Source: Lasiodiplodia sp. COLG20
Taxonomy: Eukaryota > Ascomycota > Dothideomycetes > Botryosphaeriales > Botryosphaeriaceae
Length of the DNA stretch: 64,000 bases
Direction of reading: 5' to 3'
Assembly (NCBI GenBank): GCA_009801085.1
Contig: VNWV01000001.1
Location: 1,178,001-1,242,000, forward strand
Below, in pieces: positions 44,844 through 54,878 of this stretch. Each line of letters starts with the position of its first letter. Within the stretch, counting starts at the first letter, position 1. The position numbers and the translations under genes were made by a program. The notes under the pieces are model-generated. The model worked only from the letters and a program-made list of their open reading frames with translations. It was not told the origin of the DNA and did not search any database.

Positions 44844-45827
44844 ATGTCTGAGCAGGAAATCCAAAAGGGCGACGAAGGTACGCTGTCCAATCGCATCCCA
44901 GCTGAGGCGCGTCCATGCACCCCCTCATGCGCGCACCCTCGCCTCTGCACGTTTCCACCCCGGCATCTGCCCGTCCCCCGGGCCGTGCGATGACGTAGTG
45001 CCGCATGTCAGCAGACAACACGCATCTCTCCTCCATCCTCCCTCGCCCAAAGCTCGTCGCTGAATGCCATTGTTGCAGTGTCGTGGAAGTGGGGCGGTGG
45101 TGCGCCCGGCGGTACCGTTTCCGAGGTCGCCAAAGAGGGCGAGATCGCCATCGAATCGAACAAGGGCAACACCATTAAAAAGAACGCCGAACCCGAGAAT
45201 CCCGCCGTACTCGTCGAGCGCCCCGGTAACGACGTCGTGAAGAAAGCTTCCGAGCTCGAGGTCGAAAGCAAGGCCAATGGCGCCGAGGATAAGACTGAGG
45301 ACAAGGCTGAAGACAAGAAGGAGGAAAAGAAGGACGACAGCAAGGAGGACGAGAAGAAGGACGACGACAAGGCAGCCAAGGAGAAGGAGGAGACGACCAA
45401 CGGTGAAAAGAAGGCCGAGGAAGAGAAGGCGGAGAAGAAGGACGACGAGGAAAAGAAAGAGGAAAGCAAAGAAGAGGAAAAGAAGGAGCCTGCCGAGGAG
45501 GCTGCCAAGGCCGAGAAGGAAGAAGAAAAGACTTCAGAGAAGGAGAGCGATGAGGCGCAAGCTGGCGGTAAGCGCAAGGCTGAGACTAACGGCGAGGACA
45601 AGAAGAAGGGCGAGGAGAAGAAGACGGACGACAAGGGCGATGGCGAACCGCCTGCCAAGCAGCAGAAGACGGAGGCTGAGGCAAACGGTAAGAAGGGTCG
45701 CGGCAGGCCCAAGAAGGCCGAGAACGGTGAGAAGCCGGCAGCGAAGGCCAAGCCGAAGAGGGAGCCCAAGAAGGCTGCCACCGAGACGGGCGAGCCTAGG
45801 CGGAGCTCGAGGAACAAGTCCTCGTAG
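44844..45827 (+). CDS. Hva1-TUDOR domain protein with long Lys/Glu-rich tail
   Basis: Exons 44844-44877 and 45079-45827, separated by a 201-bp intron (GTACGC...TTGCAG), give 260 aa. The splice rebuilds the compact domain IQKGDEVSWKWGGGAPGGTV through NPAVLVERPGNDVVKKASEL at about residues 6-75, recognised as the Hva1-type TUDOR fold (DUF2945). Residues about 80-185 are an almost pure Lys/Glu/Asp/Ala run. The tail carries GRGRPKKAENG, an AT-hook-like motif, and a basic end, suggesting a nuclear, DNA- or chromatin-associated protein (inference). The family name comes from a yeast gene linked to virulence; no such role can be read here. Confidence 0.85.
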
Positions 45828-47179
45828 AAAAAAGGTCATATGCTGCCATGTACTCGAACAGTAAAAGCTGGGCATGTCAATATGCGGCGCCGGATGGTTC
45901 ATTGCAATCGGAAAGCTTAATGCATGGAATGTGAAACGGTGTCGTATTACTATATATCGATTCTGTACGCGTATCAATGTGAGCGTCACGACACGGCTCC
46001 CTGTGGGAGAACCGCTCGGTCGCACTATTCATCAGCCTGCCTGTGGTCTCGGTCGTCAGCACATGTCCTGTCTGAGAGTCTTCGTGGTTGAGGCGACTCG
46101 ATGGGTGCAGAATTCAGAGAGAAGCGTTCATTCACGGGGAAGAAGTACGAAAAATCCCCTCCGATCCGTCTTGAAACTTTGAATGGATAAAAGGATTCAT
46201 CATGAAGCTGCAGGGGTGATGGAATGGTTGAGGAAGTGATGGCTTACCGACGACGATGAAACAAGAGTTGGTTACCGTCTCACGAGACGGAGCCAGCTCT
46301 GAGGCGGATCCAGGCAGCTGGAATGCTTACTGCATACATGCAGGACACTTCAGTGCGACATGTGTGCTTGCGCGGCCATCCCTGCGCACATCGTGGTCGG
46401 GGGCGATGGTGTTGTGTGGGGGAATGTGCGAATGTGCGGACTGTGGTCGGTTACGCAGCAAGCGAGTGCACCCCTGGCACCCTGGCCAACTCGGAAGTCG
46501 CCCTCCAACCACTGCTGTCTCTTCGCCTGCTGCCGCGGTAACAGCCTCACCGGATCTCCACTGCTCCAAGGATCAAGCGCCGTAATCTTGGGCTTTACCA
46601 AATGCAGCCTGAACATGCCAGCACGCAAGCTGTCGAGCAAGGCTGAAAAGCGCCAGCTGACTACCGTTAGCCCGATGGCTTACGCCGCGATGACCGCTTC
46701 GGGAAAACGTGCCTTTTCGCGTTCGATGAGTCTGTCACCATCAAACTTACATTCAGCTGCTAATAACGGCATGCTGGACTTGCCGCAGCTTCACTTTCAC
46801 TCCGCGAAATGCTGACCGCAGCGCCTTATCGTGGCCCCCATCTTGGTCTCTTGGTCTCTCTTTCGCTGCGACTCTAGACCGCTGATCACTAGTGTCGAAT
46901 ATTGGGGGCTGATTCTCGATGCACGAGATTGGAGGGTTCCTGCGCCGCATCCTGCCGCTACTGTACCCGCCGTGCCGCCATGTCAAGCCCTGGGAAGGAT
47001 GCCTTAGACATGTAGTGTCACTACCGTCCGGCCCGCTGTTTGTTTTCTCTCCAACCCCGCAACCTCAACCCGTCTCTCTTCATCAATTATACCCACATGT
47101 GATTCGAGAGCGCCGTCAAATCCTACTTGTCCAAGAGAGAACTCAGCACTCGGCTTCGCCTGCTCAATAACTCCCACTT
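45828..47179. other. Intergenic, no gene recognised
   Basis: 1.35 kb. Short ORFs only (up to 151 codons, overlapping on both strands, no domain). No hairpin copy seen. The right end is the promoter or leader of the DUF3433 gene. Confidence 0.5.
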
Positions 47180-49744
47180 ATGGATAACGTTCCAGCCTCA
47201 CTGCGCGCAGGCTCTCCTGCGACCGAAGGTTACAGCCCGTTTTCGGACCGCAATGCCATTTACGAAGAAGAGACGCCCCCACATCAAGACTCGCCGGCTA
47301 GCGATTACCCTCAGCGCCCTTCCTTGATCTCAACCCGCCGTGACTCCCGTCAGCGATATTCTTATGCCTCATCCATATCTTCTCCGGAGAAGACGTCGTT
47401 CGCCGTTTCGGATGTCCCGTCGCCCCCAACGTTTCCCGCATCCACTGCCTATGATTCTGCGCCGGCTTCTTTCATCCAATCCAGCCCTGCACCAGCGCGT
47501 CAGCCCAGCTTGTTCAGCAGGCTCGGTTCACTCAAAACTTTACGAGGATCGCGACGCTCAAGGTACGGCAGGTTGGAAGATGAGGATGCCAGTGAAAGCG
47601 CGGACCTCGCAAAGGCCAGACTGACAGACGTTGACGAAGAACGCGATGCTGATAGTATTGGTTTCGACATAAGTGCGTTTGAAGGTCCGATTCCACTACG
47701 GAAAATGTCTGAGGGTGAAGAGTTCGGCAAGTCAGAGCAGGAGACAAGAGGAGCTTATACGAGCTTGGGTGCTGAACGCCAGAAATCGGAGATCGGACAC
47801 AGGCTTGGTGCCATGGGAAGCGGCATGCACAGAGTCCGAGACGCTTCTGAGCCCATCCGTCAGGCAACAATCAAGAGAGGAAAGACGTCAGCCAGTGCTC
47901 AACGCAAAGAAGCTCAAAAGGCAGCGGACAAGTCTGGTGAAATTTTGGCCGTTGAAACACTAGCGGTTGACCTCAGCAATTTCGATGGAGCAGACTACGA
48001 ACGTCGCAGCATCATCGACAGAGTTGCCACCGGGCCAAAGGACCAGTCGGAGACAAGCTATTACTTCCCTCCAGATCCTGACATGCCTTCTTGGAGGCCG
48101 GTGTCAATGCGATGGTGGTGGATCACAATTCTCATCATCATTGCACTAGGTCTTGGAGCCCTTCAGGAATTACTTTGCCAGATATCGATAACGAAAGGCC
48201 AAGACGATGGGCTTTTAAGATTTAAAACCCCGCAGGAAATCTCCTTGACAGACTACTTTACCTGGAAATACGCACCAACAATCATCCTACTGTCCTACGG
48301 TATCCTTTGGCAGATATCTGACTTTGAAGTCAAACGGCTTGAACCTTACTACCAACTCTCTCGTCCTAAAGGTGCCACTGCCGCAGCCAGCCTGAACATC
48401 GACTACTTGACTTTCTTGTCGTACCTCATTCCCATCAGGGCAGCACGCCATCGACAATGGGCAGTTTTGCTTTCCTCTTTAGCAACACTGACCTCCGGCA
48501 GTCTTATCCCGGTCTTGCAGTCTGCGTCTGTGAAAATGTATCCAGACAAGGATGATAGAAAAGAAGGTGACTTCAAATTCGTCCGCATCGTACCCATCTG
48601 GTCAAGGCTCACGTCGGCGTCTTTATTCGTTGTGGCTTTTTGCGGAATGCTTCTCCTATTCAAGCTTCGGAGAAAGAGCGGCTTACTTAGTGATCCGAAG
48701 GGCATCGCTGGTATCGCGGCCATGGCAACGCAAAGTCACATTTTGCAAGACTTCCAAGGACTGGACATAGCACCGACACCCGTCATCCATAAGCAACTCG
48801 CGCACCGTCGCTACATTCTGCACAAGAGTTCCCTCTGGCAGGGAGAATACATTCGCAACACACGTACTGAAGAAGTAACCGAGAAGTTCGAGAACCCACA
48901 TCCGCTCATGCTCACCCTCAAAGGTGGTATTCCATACATCTGCGGCCTAATCATCGTCATGGTCCTTCTGCCACTTTTCCTCTTCCAACCGAATGCAAAT
49001 ATCGTCACCGAGAAGATTCCTTTTCTCCTCACTGCTATCGGCACCGTCATCAAACTCCTTTGGGGTACTATTGATATGGACGTTCGCATCGTCGAACCCT
49101 TCTACATCCTTTCGCGCCGCAACGCGCCACCGCGCACCCTTACTCTCGACTATACTGGCACCCCACCCGGCTACCTCCCTATCAAAGCCTTCTTGAACCG
49201 TCACTATCTTGTCTCTGCCGTCGGTATTGGCGCGGTCATGACGGAGGTTTTGACTGTCTGCATGTCCTCATTCTCTGTCGACGGCAAGAAGTTCATCTCC
49301 GGCGACGGCCACGATGATGTGCTGTCCGATGACGATCACGACAGCCGCTACACCACGGATGAAACTTTCAAATCATTCTGGGTATCTTTTGCCCTGGCCC
49401 TCGGCATCCTTGTCTACCTGTGCGTCATTGCTGGCGTTGTGTACGCAAAGAGAAGGCATTACTTCTTACCACGGCAGCCTGGTACCATTGCATCCGTGCT
49501 CGCGTACATCCACCAAAGTAACATGCTCGTGAACTTTGTGAACACGCAGAGGCTAGACAGCACCGCGATGACCCGCTATCTAGAGAAAATGAAGGGGAAG
49601 ACGTATGGGCTTGGGTGGTTTAGAGGCAGAGATGGTGAAGATCATTGCGGTATCGATGAGGAGCCGATCGCCGCCGAGTATAAGCACGGCGTGGATTGGC
49701 GGAAAGGCAGAGTGGCGGGTGTGTCGACCTGGGACGTGTACTGA
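47180..49744 (+). CDS. DUF3433 family polytopic membrane protein
   Basis: Single uninterrupted exon, 854 aa. The first roughly 310 residues are hydrophilic, Ser/Pro-rich and probably cytosolic. A hydrophobic span WWWITILIIIALGLGALQEL at about 314-333 opens the membrane part. The DUF3433 hallmark appears twice: WQISDFEVKRLEPYYQLSRP at about 383-402, and the related IDMDVRIVEPFYILSRRNAP near 635-650. This is a duplicated architecture. Other spans include LTSASLFVVAFCGMLLLFKL, YICGLIIVMVLLPLFLF and FWVSFALALGILVYLCVIAG. Function is unknown for the family. A hairpin element starts 79 bp after the stop codon. Confidence 0.9.
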   Translation: MDNVPASLRAGSPATEGYSPFSDRNAIYEEETPPHQDSPASDYPQRPSLISTRRDSRQRYSYASSISSPEKTSFAVSDVPSPPTFPASTAYDSAPASFIQSSPAPARQPSLFSRLGSLKTLRGSRRSRYGRLEDEDASESADLAKARLTDVDEERDADSIGFDISAFEGPIPLRKMSEGEEFGKSEQETRGAYTSLGAERQKSEIGHRLGAMGSGMHRVRDASEPIRQATIKRGKTSASAQRKEAQKAADKSGEILAVETLAVDLSNFDGADYERRSIIDRVATGPKDQSETSYYFPPDPDMPSWRPVSMRWWWITILIIIALGLGALQELLCQISITKGQDDGLLRFKTPQEISLTDYFTWKYAPTIILLSYGILWQISDFEVKRLEPYYQLSRPKGATAAASLNIDYLTFLSYLIPIRAARHRQWAVLLSSLATLTSGSLIPVLQSASVKMYPDKDDRKEGDFKFVRIVPIWSRLTSASLFVVAFCGMLLLFKLRRKSGLLSDPKGIAGIAAMATQSHILQDFQGLDIAPTPVIHKQLAHRRYILHKSSLWQGEYIRNTRTEEVTEKFENPHPLMLTLKGGIPYICGLIIVMVLLPLFLFQPNANIVTEKIPFLLTAIGTVIKLLWGTIDMDVRIVEPFYILSRRNAPPRTLTLDYTGTPPGYLPIKAFLNRHYLVSAVGIGAVMTEVLTVCMSSFSVDGKKFISGDGHDDVLSDDDHDSRYTTDETFKSFWVSFALALGILVYLCVIAGVVYAKRRHYFLPRQPGTIASVLAYIHQSNMLVNFVNTQRLDSTAMTRYLEKMKGKTYGLGWFRGRDGEDHCGIDEEPIAAEYKHGVDWRKGRVAGVSTWDVY

Positions 49745-50248
49745 ACGGCGCTTAGCGATAGCTGCTGGGGCACAGACTCTGAATGAGGATGATAGTTGAT
49801 TGATGGTGGTCGGGTCGACTCATCTGTATTTGAAGCTATCGTCCGGACGTGTATGTAGAATTTTTAATTCGACATTCTCGTCCGGACGATAGCTTCAACT
49901 ACCCAAATAGAGTACTATCTAAAGCTTGGCAGGGTACCTGCCCAGATCGTCCTGGGCAAGGACCGTGACAATAGCGGAAGGAGCTGAGCAGACGGGCGCG
50001 CGAGGCAACCACGCCCACCCAACACGTACATCTCTCGCCTCACGCGACTTGAACAACAGTGCACATCTCAACATTACAACTCTACGCTCGTTGGAGCCAA
50101 GTACTATCCCCAGTATTCTAACGCCTCCGTCGCTCTTTCAAGACTCAATCGTGCGAGACATCTCGGTATCAGGAATTGTAAGTCAGTCTGTAACCTTCTT
50201 CCAGAGCAGGGACTGACTTCATACACGAGGTGCAGGCCCGCCGGCAGT
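49745..50248. other. Intergenic with hairpin copy 10
   Basis: 504 bp. Holds hairpin copy 10 just after the DUF3433 gene. An open frame at 49926-50216 (96 codons) precedes the small unknown gene, but no splice in phase joins the two. Confidence 0.45.
49823..49905. mobile_element. Hairpin MITE-like element, copy 10 (83 bp)
   Basis: Left arm TCTGTATTTGAAGCTATCGT then CCGGACG (outer bases degraded); the right arm, read inward, is TGGGTAGTTGAAGCTATCGT then CCGGACG. The centre GTGTATGTAGAATTTTTAAT then TCGACATTCT is nearly the same as copy 11. It probably lies in the 3' UTR of the DUF3433 gene. Confidence 0.88.
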
Positions 50249-50977
50249 ATGGACCGTTTTCACGCTTACAATAGCCTCGCTGCCCCGATGTCTTCCAAAC
50301 GCTTCTCCACCAAATCGGAGGGATGCCTGTATATTCCCGTATCGAACCGCAATGTAGGAACCAAGAAACGGACAATTCGCCGGAACCACCCCAAAAAGAG
50401 CAATCTCAAAGTTAGACTTCGTGGAAGAGCTGAAGGCCCCAATCTCGCCAGTGAACCGGATATATCCGAGGCCTCAGCAAAATCTAGCTCCGACCAAACC
50501 CCTATCATCACGAGAGTTCAGAGGACAGATTCCGTTCACAGTATCACGGAAGCAACAGAAAGCTCACAGCTATCGTCACTTGCTGATGTTCTGAATGCTG
50601 AGGGTGGGGAAGAGGGTGACGGTGGCACGAGCCGTGGCGGGACCCAGTCAAAGTGGATGCCGATAGCACAACAGTCCCGTCGTCAGCCACAGCTTATTTA
50701 CGCGGAGAAGACCCCTCCCCAGCCCCACCCGACGGAGTCCGCATCTCCTAGTCTACCTGAAGACGACTTTCGTCTTCGCAAGCCGCAGTGGATGTACTTG
50801 GCGGAAAAGAAGGCTCGGCAATTGAGGGTTGCGAAGGAGAGACGTGATAAGGAGAAAAGGCTGCGGATCTGGTGGTGGTGTGGCAGTAGCCACGATGATA
50901 TTGATAACTTAATGGTCGTGTCTGCCTCCTTGGCCAAGAGACGAGCTCGACCCGGATGTCAAAAAGGCTTTTCTTAG
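50249..50977 (+). CDS. Hypothetical protein, no recognised family
   Basis: Open frame of 242 codons. The product is hydrophilic, basic at the N-terminus (KKRTIRRNHPKKSNLKVRLR) and Ser/Thr/Glu-rich in the middle. Near the C-terminus it has a segment with coiled-coil character, RKPQWMYLAEKKARQLRVAKER then RDKEKRLR. No signal peptide or membrane span. The frame is longer than random ORFs in neighbouring intergenic DNA, and its composition looks protein-like rather than a repeat shadow. I recognise no homolog. It could be an orphan gene or a chance frame. The leader may contain an unannotated exon. Confidence 0.45.
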   Translation: MDRFHAYNSLAAPMSSKRFSTKSEGCLYIPVSNRNVGTKKRTIRRNHPKKSNLKVRLRGRAEGPNLASEPDISEASAKSSSDQTPIITRVQRTDSVHSITEATESSQLSSLADVLNAEGGEEGDGGTSRGGTQSKWMPIAQQSRRQPQLIYAEKTPPQPHPTESASPSLPEDDFRLRKPQWMYLAEKKARQLRVAKERRDKEKRLRIWWWCGSSHDDIDNLMVVSASLAKRRARPGCQKGFS

Positions 50978-52208
50978 AGTGAGGGGTGGCTGATGCGGGC
51001 AGTGTGTGGTAGTTGAGCTCGGCGTGCAGATTTGGATTCCGGTGGCTCCGCGATGATGAAGGAAGATGCCGGAGGTTGGTGCGACGGACATTCTCTATGT
51101 TAGCTTAGCTTCTCGGTGGGCTAGTCATTGTACCGCTGGTGATGGCGGAAGCAAACATCCGGACCTGTGTTTCAAAGTCAAGGTCGAATAAATACATCCA
51201 GACGTAGGTCGGATCTTTCCGCAAGTAGATGCAAACGTGCATATCAAGTTTTAAAGCTTCGTAACCTCGATCGGCTTTAGAAAAATTGACATATGCGGGT
51301 ACTTGAAGCTATCGTCTAGACGTGTATGTAGAATTAAAAATTCGACATTCTCGTCCGGACGACAGCTTCAGCTACCCATGACGTGAGAAAAAAAAAAAAT
51401 AAATACACGCTAGCGAGAGGGGACTGTATGTCGCCGCAAGGATCGTTGCTTCCCCGCAAATAAGAAGCCCAAGATCCGAGCCAATCGGACGGGCGCGGTC
51501 TAGTAGCAATGCACTAAAAGGCATTCTTCTGCCAGGGCGGGGTGGCAGACCCTGGCAAGCGTCACAACTGCCGGCACGGCAGGCATTTTCAAGTGCCGAA
51601 GATCCAGAACGTGGCCAGCTGATCAGGGAACGACGCCATTGGATTACGGGACAGCAGGTGTGAGACGTGGCTGTGGTGGCGCTGTCTGATTTCTATTCTC
51701 GCTGTTCATGTCAATCTCAAGTGGGTAAGCTTTGCAGCCATGTATATTTGTTGGGGAGGCTATCAATTATGTAGCTTCTTTGTTAGGAGTTGATGTGTGT
51801 AGAATTGTGGGGTGCGCCGGGTAACCCCAGACTTCGGCAGGGGAGGGGCATGCGGGCCAAGGGACCCACCGCGTGTGGAGAAGAGGCGTTTGTCCCGCCC
51901 GCCGCCAGCAGCTTCTCAAATCACCTTCCGGAGGGGTGATTTGCCTCTGTGCTCATCCCGGTTTCTTCCCTGACTCGCCCGGGGTGCTTGCATGCCCGAC
52001 TCATGGAGACCGTCATTCCGCATAGAAGACCGCGAAGTCTAATCTACCGCTCCACAGATATACCCGCCGATGGTCCCGCTCGCTTATAAGTGTCGCTCAG
52101 GAGTTGCATCTGCTCCTTGAGGCAGCGGCATCCCAAGCGGTCCTCTCCCGAAAGTAGTTTCTTGTTAACATTGCCTCACCACCGGATCCAAGCCTGCTTC
52201 AACACAGC
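50978..52208. other. Intergenic with hairpin copy 11
   Basis: 1.2 kb between the small unknown gene and the MFS gene. It holds hairpin copy 11. The segment 51150-51240 has isolated ACATCCGGAC and ACATCCAGACGT that resemble a scrambled arm. The right end is the MFS promoter, with TATAAG at 52085-52090 about 120 bp before the start. Confidence 0.45.
51296..51378. mobile_element. Hairpin MITE-like element, copy 11 (83 bp)
   Basis: Left arm CGGGTACTTGAAGCTATCGT then CTAGACG; the right arm, read inward, is TGGGTAGCTGAAGCTGTCGT then CCGGACG. The right flank TGACGTGAGAAAAAAAAAAA then TAAATACACGCTAGCG is the A type; the left flank TGACATATG is the B type. Confidence 0.85.
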
Positions 52209-54206
52209 ATGGCGACCACGAAATCAATCAATCCCGAGCTTGAGAAGAATGATTCGGCCGAGTCGTTTGAGCCCGTTGTTACAACGTCTGGCACAGTAGG
52301 AGAAAGTCGATCGACACGCACGACGAGCGATGAAGAGGAGAAAGTTTCTATTTCAGCAATCATTGCGGTCTTTGTGAGTCAAGACTTCAGCTTCGCACAG
52401 ATTCTCTTGGGTCCAGACGAATGAGCTGATTTTCGCATCCTGGTGACAGTTCCTGGGCATGTCCTTCGTGGCCCCCGTGGCTTGTGGCTATGTGCTCGTC
52501 AATGGTATCCTCAATCCCATCGGACAAGACTTGAACGATACGGAGAACATAGTCTGGATTGCGGGTGGCTGGAGTGTCGCGTCTGCCGTTTCTTTCTCCA
52601 TCGCCGGAGGTTGGAGCGATATCTTCGGCCGTCGCTGGGTCACGCTGTCTGGTCAGGTTATTACATTAGTGGGTGCGGTAAGTGGTCAATTCAGTGCATC
52701 TTCCATGGTACTAGCACTGACATGGTGCAGATAATTGGAGCAACGGCTCAGAAGACTACTACCGTAGCTGCGGCATCAACAATTGTTGGATTTGGAGCCG
52801 GCGTTGCTTTTGTAGCATATCCCGGAATCTCTGAGCTCCTCCCTAATAAGTATCGGTACGTACTTGAAGGGCTCTCGGCCATGATTGTATGCTGATATCG
52901 CGGCGGCAGCGGCATCGGGCTCGGCTGGACCGAGTTTTGCATCAACGTTCCGTGGGCGGCATTCGGTGTGATTATCGCCAACAAGCTTGCTGAGGAAGCG
53001 ACATGGCGATGGTGCTACTACATTGCCATCATCTACTCGGCTCTCTGCACCGTTGGCATCGCGATCTTCTACTTCCCTCCGTCTCGACCGCGACGAGACT
53101 ACGAAAAGTCGCGCTGGGACGAGTTCAGGGAGCTGGACTGGATCGGACTGTTCCTCTTCACGGCCGGGCTGACGATATTCCTGGTCGGGCTGACTTACCT
53201 GGGCAAGTCGTCGTACTCCAAGGCGCTGGTCGGGTCGACTATTACGATCGGCGCACTCGTCACCATAGCATGCTTCGTCTACGACTTCACGGTGCCGGCC
53301 AACCCGCTCTTCCCGCGGTCGCTCTTCGCCATGCTGCGCAAGTTCACGATCCACCTGCTCATCGTCTTCGTGTCGGGCTTCATCTGGTACGCCATGGCGG
53401 CGCTGCTGCCGCAGGCGTCGCTGTACATGTACACCAACGACCCGACGGAGATCGGGGTCATCGCCATCCCCAACGGGCTCGGGGGCGTGGTGGGCGGGTG
53501 GCTGATCCCGTCGCTGCTGCACCGCATCAAGCACGTGCGCGAGCAGATCGTGGTGGCGCTGGTGATCCAGACGGCCTTCACGGCGTGCTACGCGGCCGTG
53601 ATCCCGGGCAACAAGGCGGCGTGGATGGCGCTGCAGTTCTTCGGCCAGGGCTGCTTCACGTGGCTGACGACCATCGCGTACGTCACGGCCGGCCTGTTCG
53701 TGCCGCAGGACGAGCTGGGCGTGGCGTCGGGCTTGATCGGCACCTTCAGGAGCGCCGGCGGCTCCATTGGCAATGCCATCTTCAGCACCATCCTGCGCTC
53801 CGTCACCAACCGCGAGCTGGGCCGCAATATCGCGCAGGCTGCCGTCCGCGCGGGCTTCGATCCGGAGAACATGGCTGCGCTGGTTCCTGCTGTCATCGAG
53901 AACGCCGTCGGTGTGCCAGGTGCGCTGCAGGCGGTGCCGGGAGGTGTCAGCGAGGCCGTGGCCGAGGCGACGAAGACGGCCTTCAGGGAGACGTATGCGA
54001 AGGCTTTCCGCATGGTCTTCTATGCGAGTATCCCGTTCGGTGTCATTACGACCATCTGTGCTTTCTGGGTCGAAGACCCGAGTCCGCTGCTCAACTCGCA
54101 CATTGAGGTGCAGATGGAGAAGGATGTTGTTGCGGGAAAGAGGTTCAGTGTGCATGGTGGAAATGTGGAGCACATTGAACGAGTGGATGAGGAGAGGCCG
54201 GCTTGA
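52209..54206 (+). CDS. MFS transporter, TRI12/drug:H+ antiporter-like (14-span type), four exons
   Basis: Exons 52209-52373, 52450-52677, 52731-52855 and 52910-54206, with introns of 53-76 bp, give 604 aa. A hydrophilic N-terminus of about 50 residues precedes the first span. The MFS motif between spans 2 and 3 is GGWSDIFGRRWVTLSGQVIT. Motif C-like text GFGAGVAFVAYPGISELLPN leads into RGIGLGWTEFCINVPWAAFG across the last splice. Spans continue to about residue 575. Length, span count and the phrase VPWAAFGVIIANKLAEEATWRW suit the fungal TRI12-type efflux family. The name reflects homology only; no trichothecene genes are here. Last-exon third positions are strongly G/C-biased. Confidence 0.9.
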
Positions 54207-54878
54207 AAGAATCTGAACTTGAACGAGCTTGAGGACGAAGACAGTGGAGAACAATTCAGAAAAGGCTTCTCGAGCGAATATTCTTGGCTTAAATTAACAG
54301 AGGACTTCTCAGCTCACCTGGTGCTATTTCGTACGGTCATCATGCCACTGAAGACTCTTTGAAGTGTTTGACTGTAGATGCGTGATGATACTAGCATGCT
54401 ATACAGAGCATCGAAGATCAATGCCGTGGTCTTCCAGAAACAAGATGCTGGTGAAGAATCGTGATGCAGAAGCGAGATGCTGCAGGTCTTCTGATAAGCC
54501 ATGACTCGTGGTGCCCTGACGAACGGTCGGAATTTCTGTGGAGCCTCGCCCACGACCGGAAAGCAGCACGCAAGCTCCAAGGCTTGCGGCGCCATAATCT
54601 TCGCTCTCCCCTGTAGGCTGGTTGACTCGGGTCGGAGTAGATTCCAATTCGTGACGTGGCGCGGACAGAACGACGGCAGCGGCAGTCGAAGAAGGCGGGC
54701 GCACGCGGGGGCGCGCCCGTTCCCACTCTCACTTATCAGACGTACCGCCGAGCACCCCGCCCCCTATCGCCTCACCTGCTTTCTTTCCCTCCCTTGCGCG
54801 CGCGCTCTGGCTGCTGTCGTTGAACAATTTTTACTTAGCGCACGGGAGCAGCCGCCCTAGTCTCCGACGAGCTTAATC
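54207..54878. other. Intergenic between MFS and methyltransferase genes
   Basis: 672 bp. Contains overlapping ORFs on both strands (up to 119 codons) with no domain, and a pyrimidine-rich promoter side at 54720-54870. Confidence 0.45.

Noticed and set aside
45008..45817. A 269-codon antisense ORF rich in Ser/Phe/Leu
   Set aside because: Mirror image of the Lys/Glu codon run (AAG/GAG) in the Hva1-TUDOR gene; an antisense artefact.
49926..50216. Upstream exon for the small unknown protein at 50249
   Set aside because: A donor at 50179 (GTAAGT) and an acceptor at about 50236 exist, but the joined frame stops after a few codons; the phase needed for the ATG at 50249 is not available.
51150..51240. 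A twelfth hairpin copy (ACATCCGGAC and ACATCCAGACGT)
   Set aside because: Only short core-like fragments, no TGGGTAGTTGAAGC arm on either side.
52776..54254. A 492-codon antisense ORF in the TRI12-like MFS gene, and similar ones opposite other GC-rich genes
   Set aside because: Arise from G/C-biased third positions; the sense strand has clear MFS motifs.
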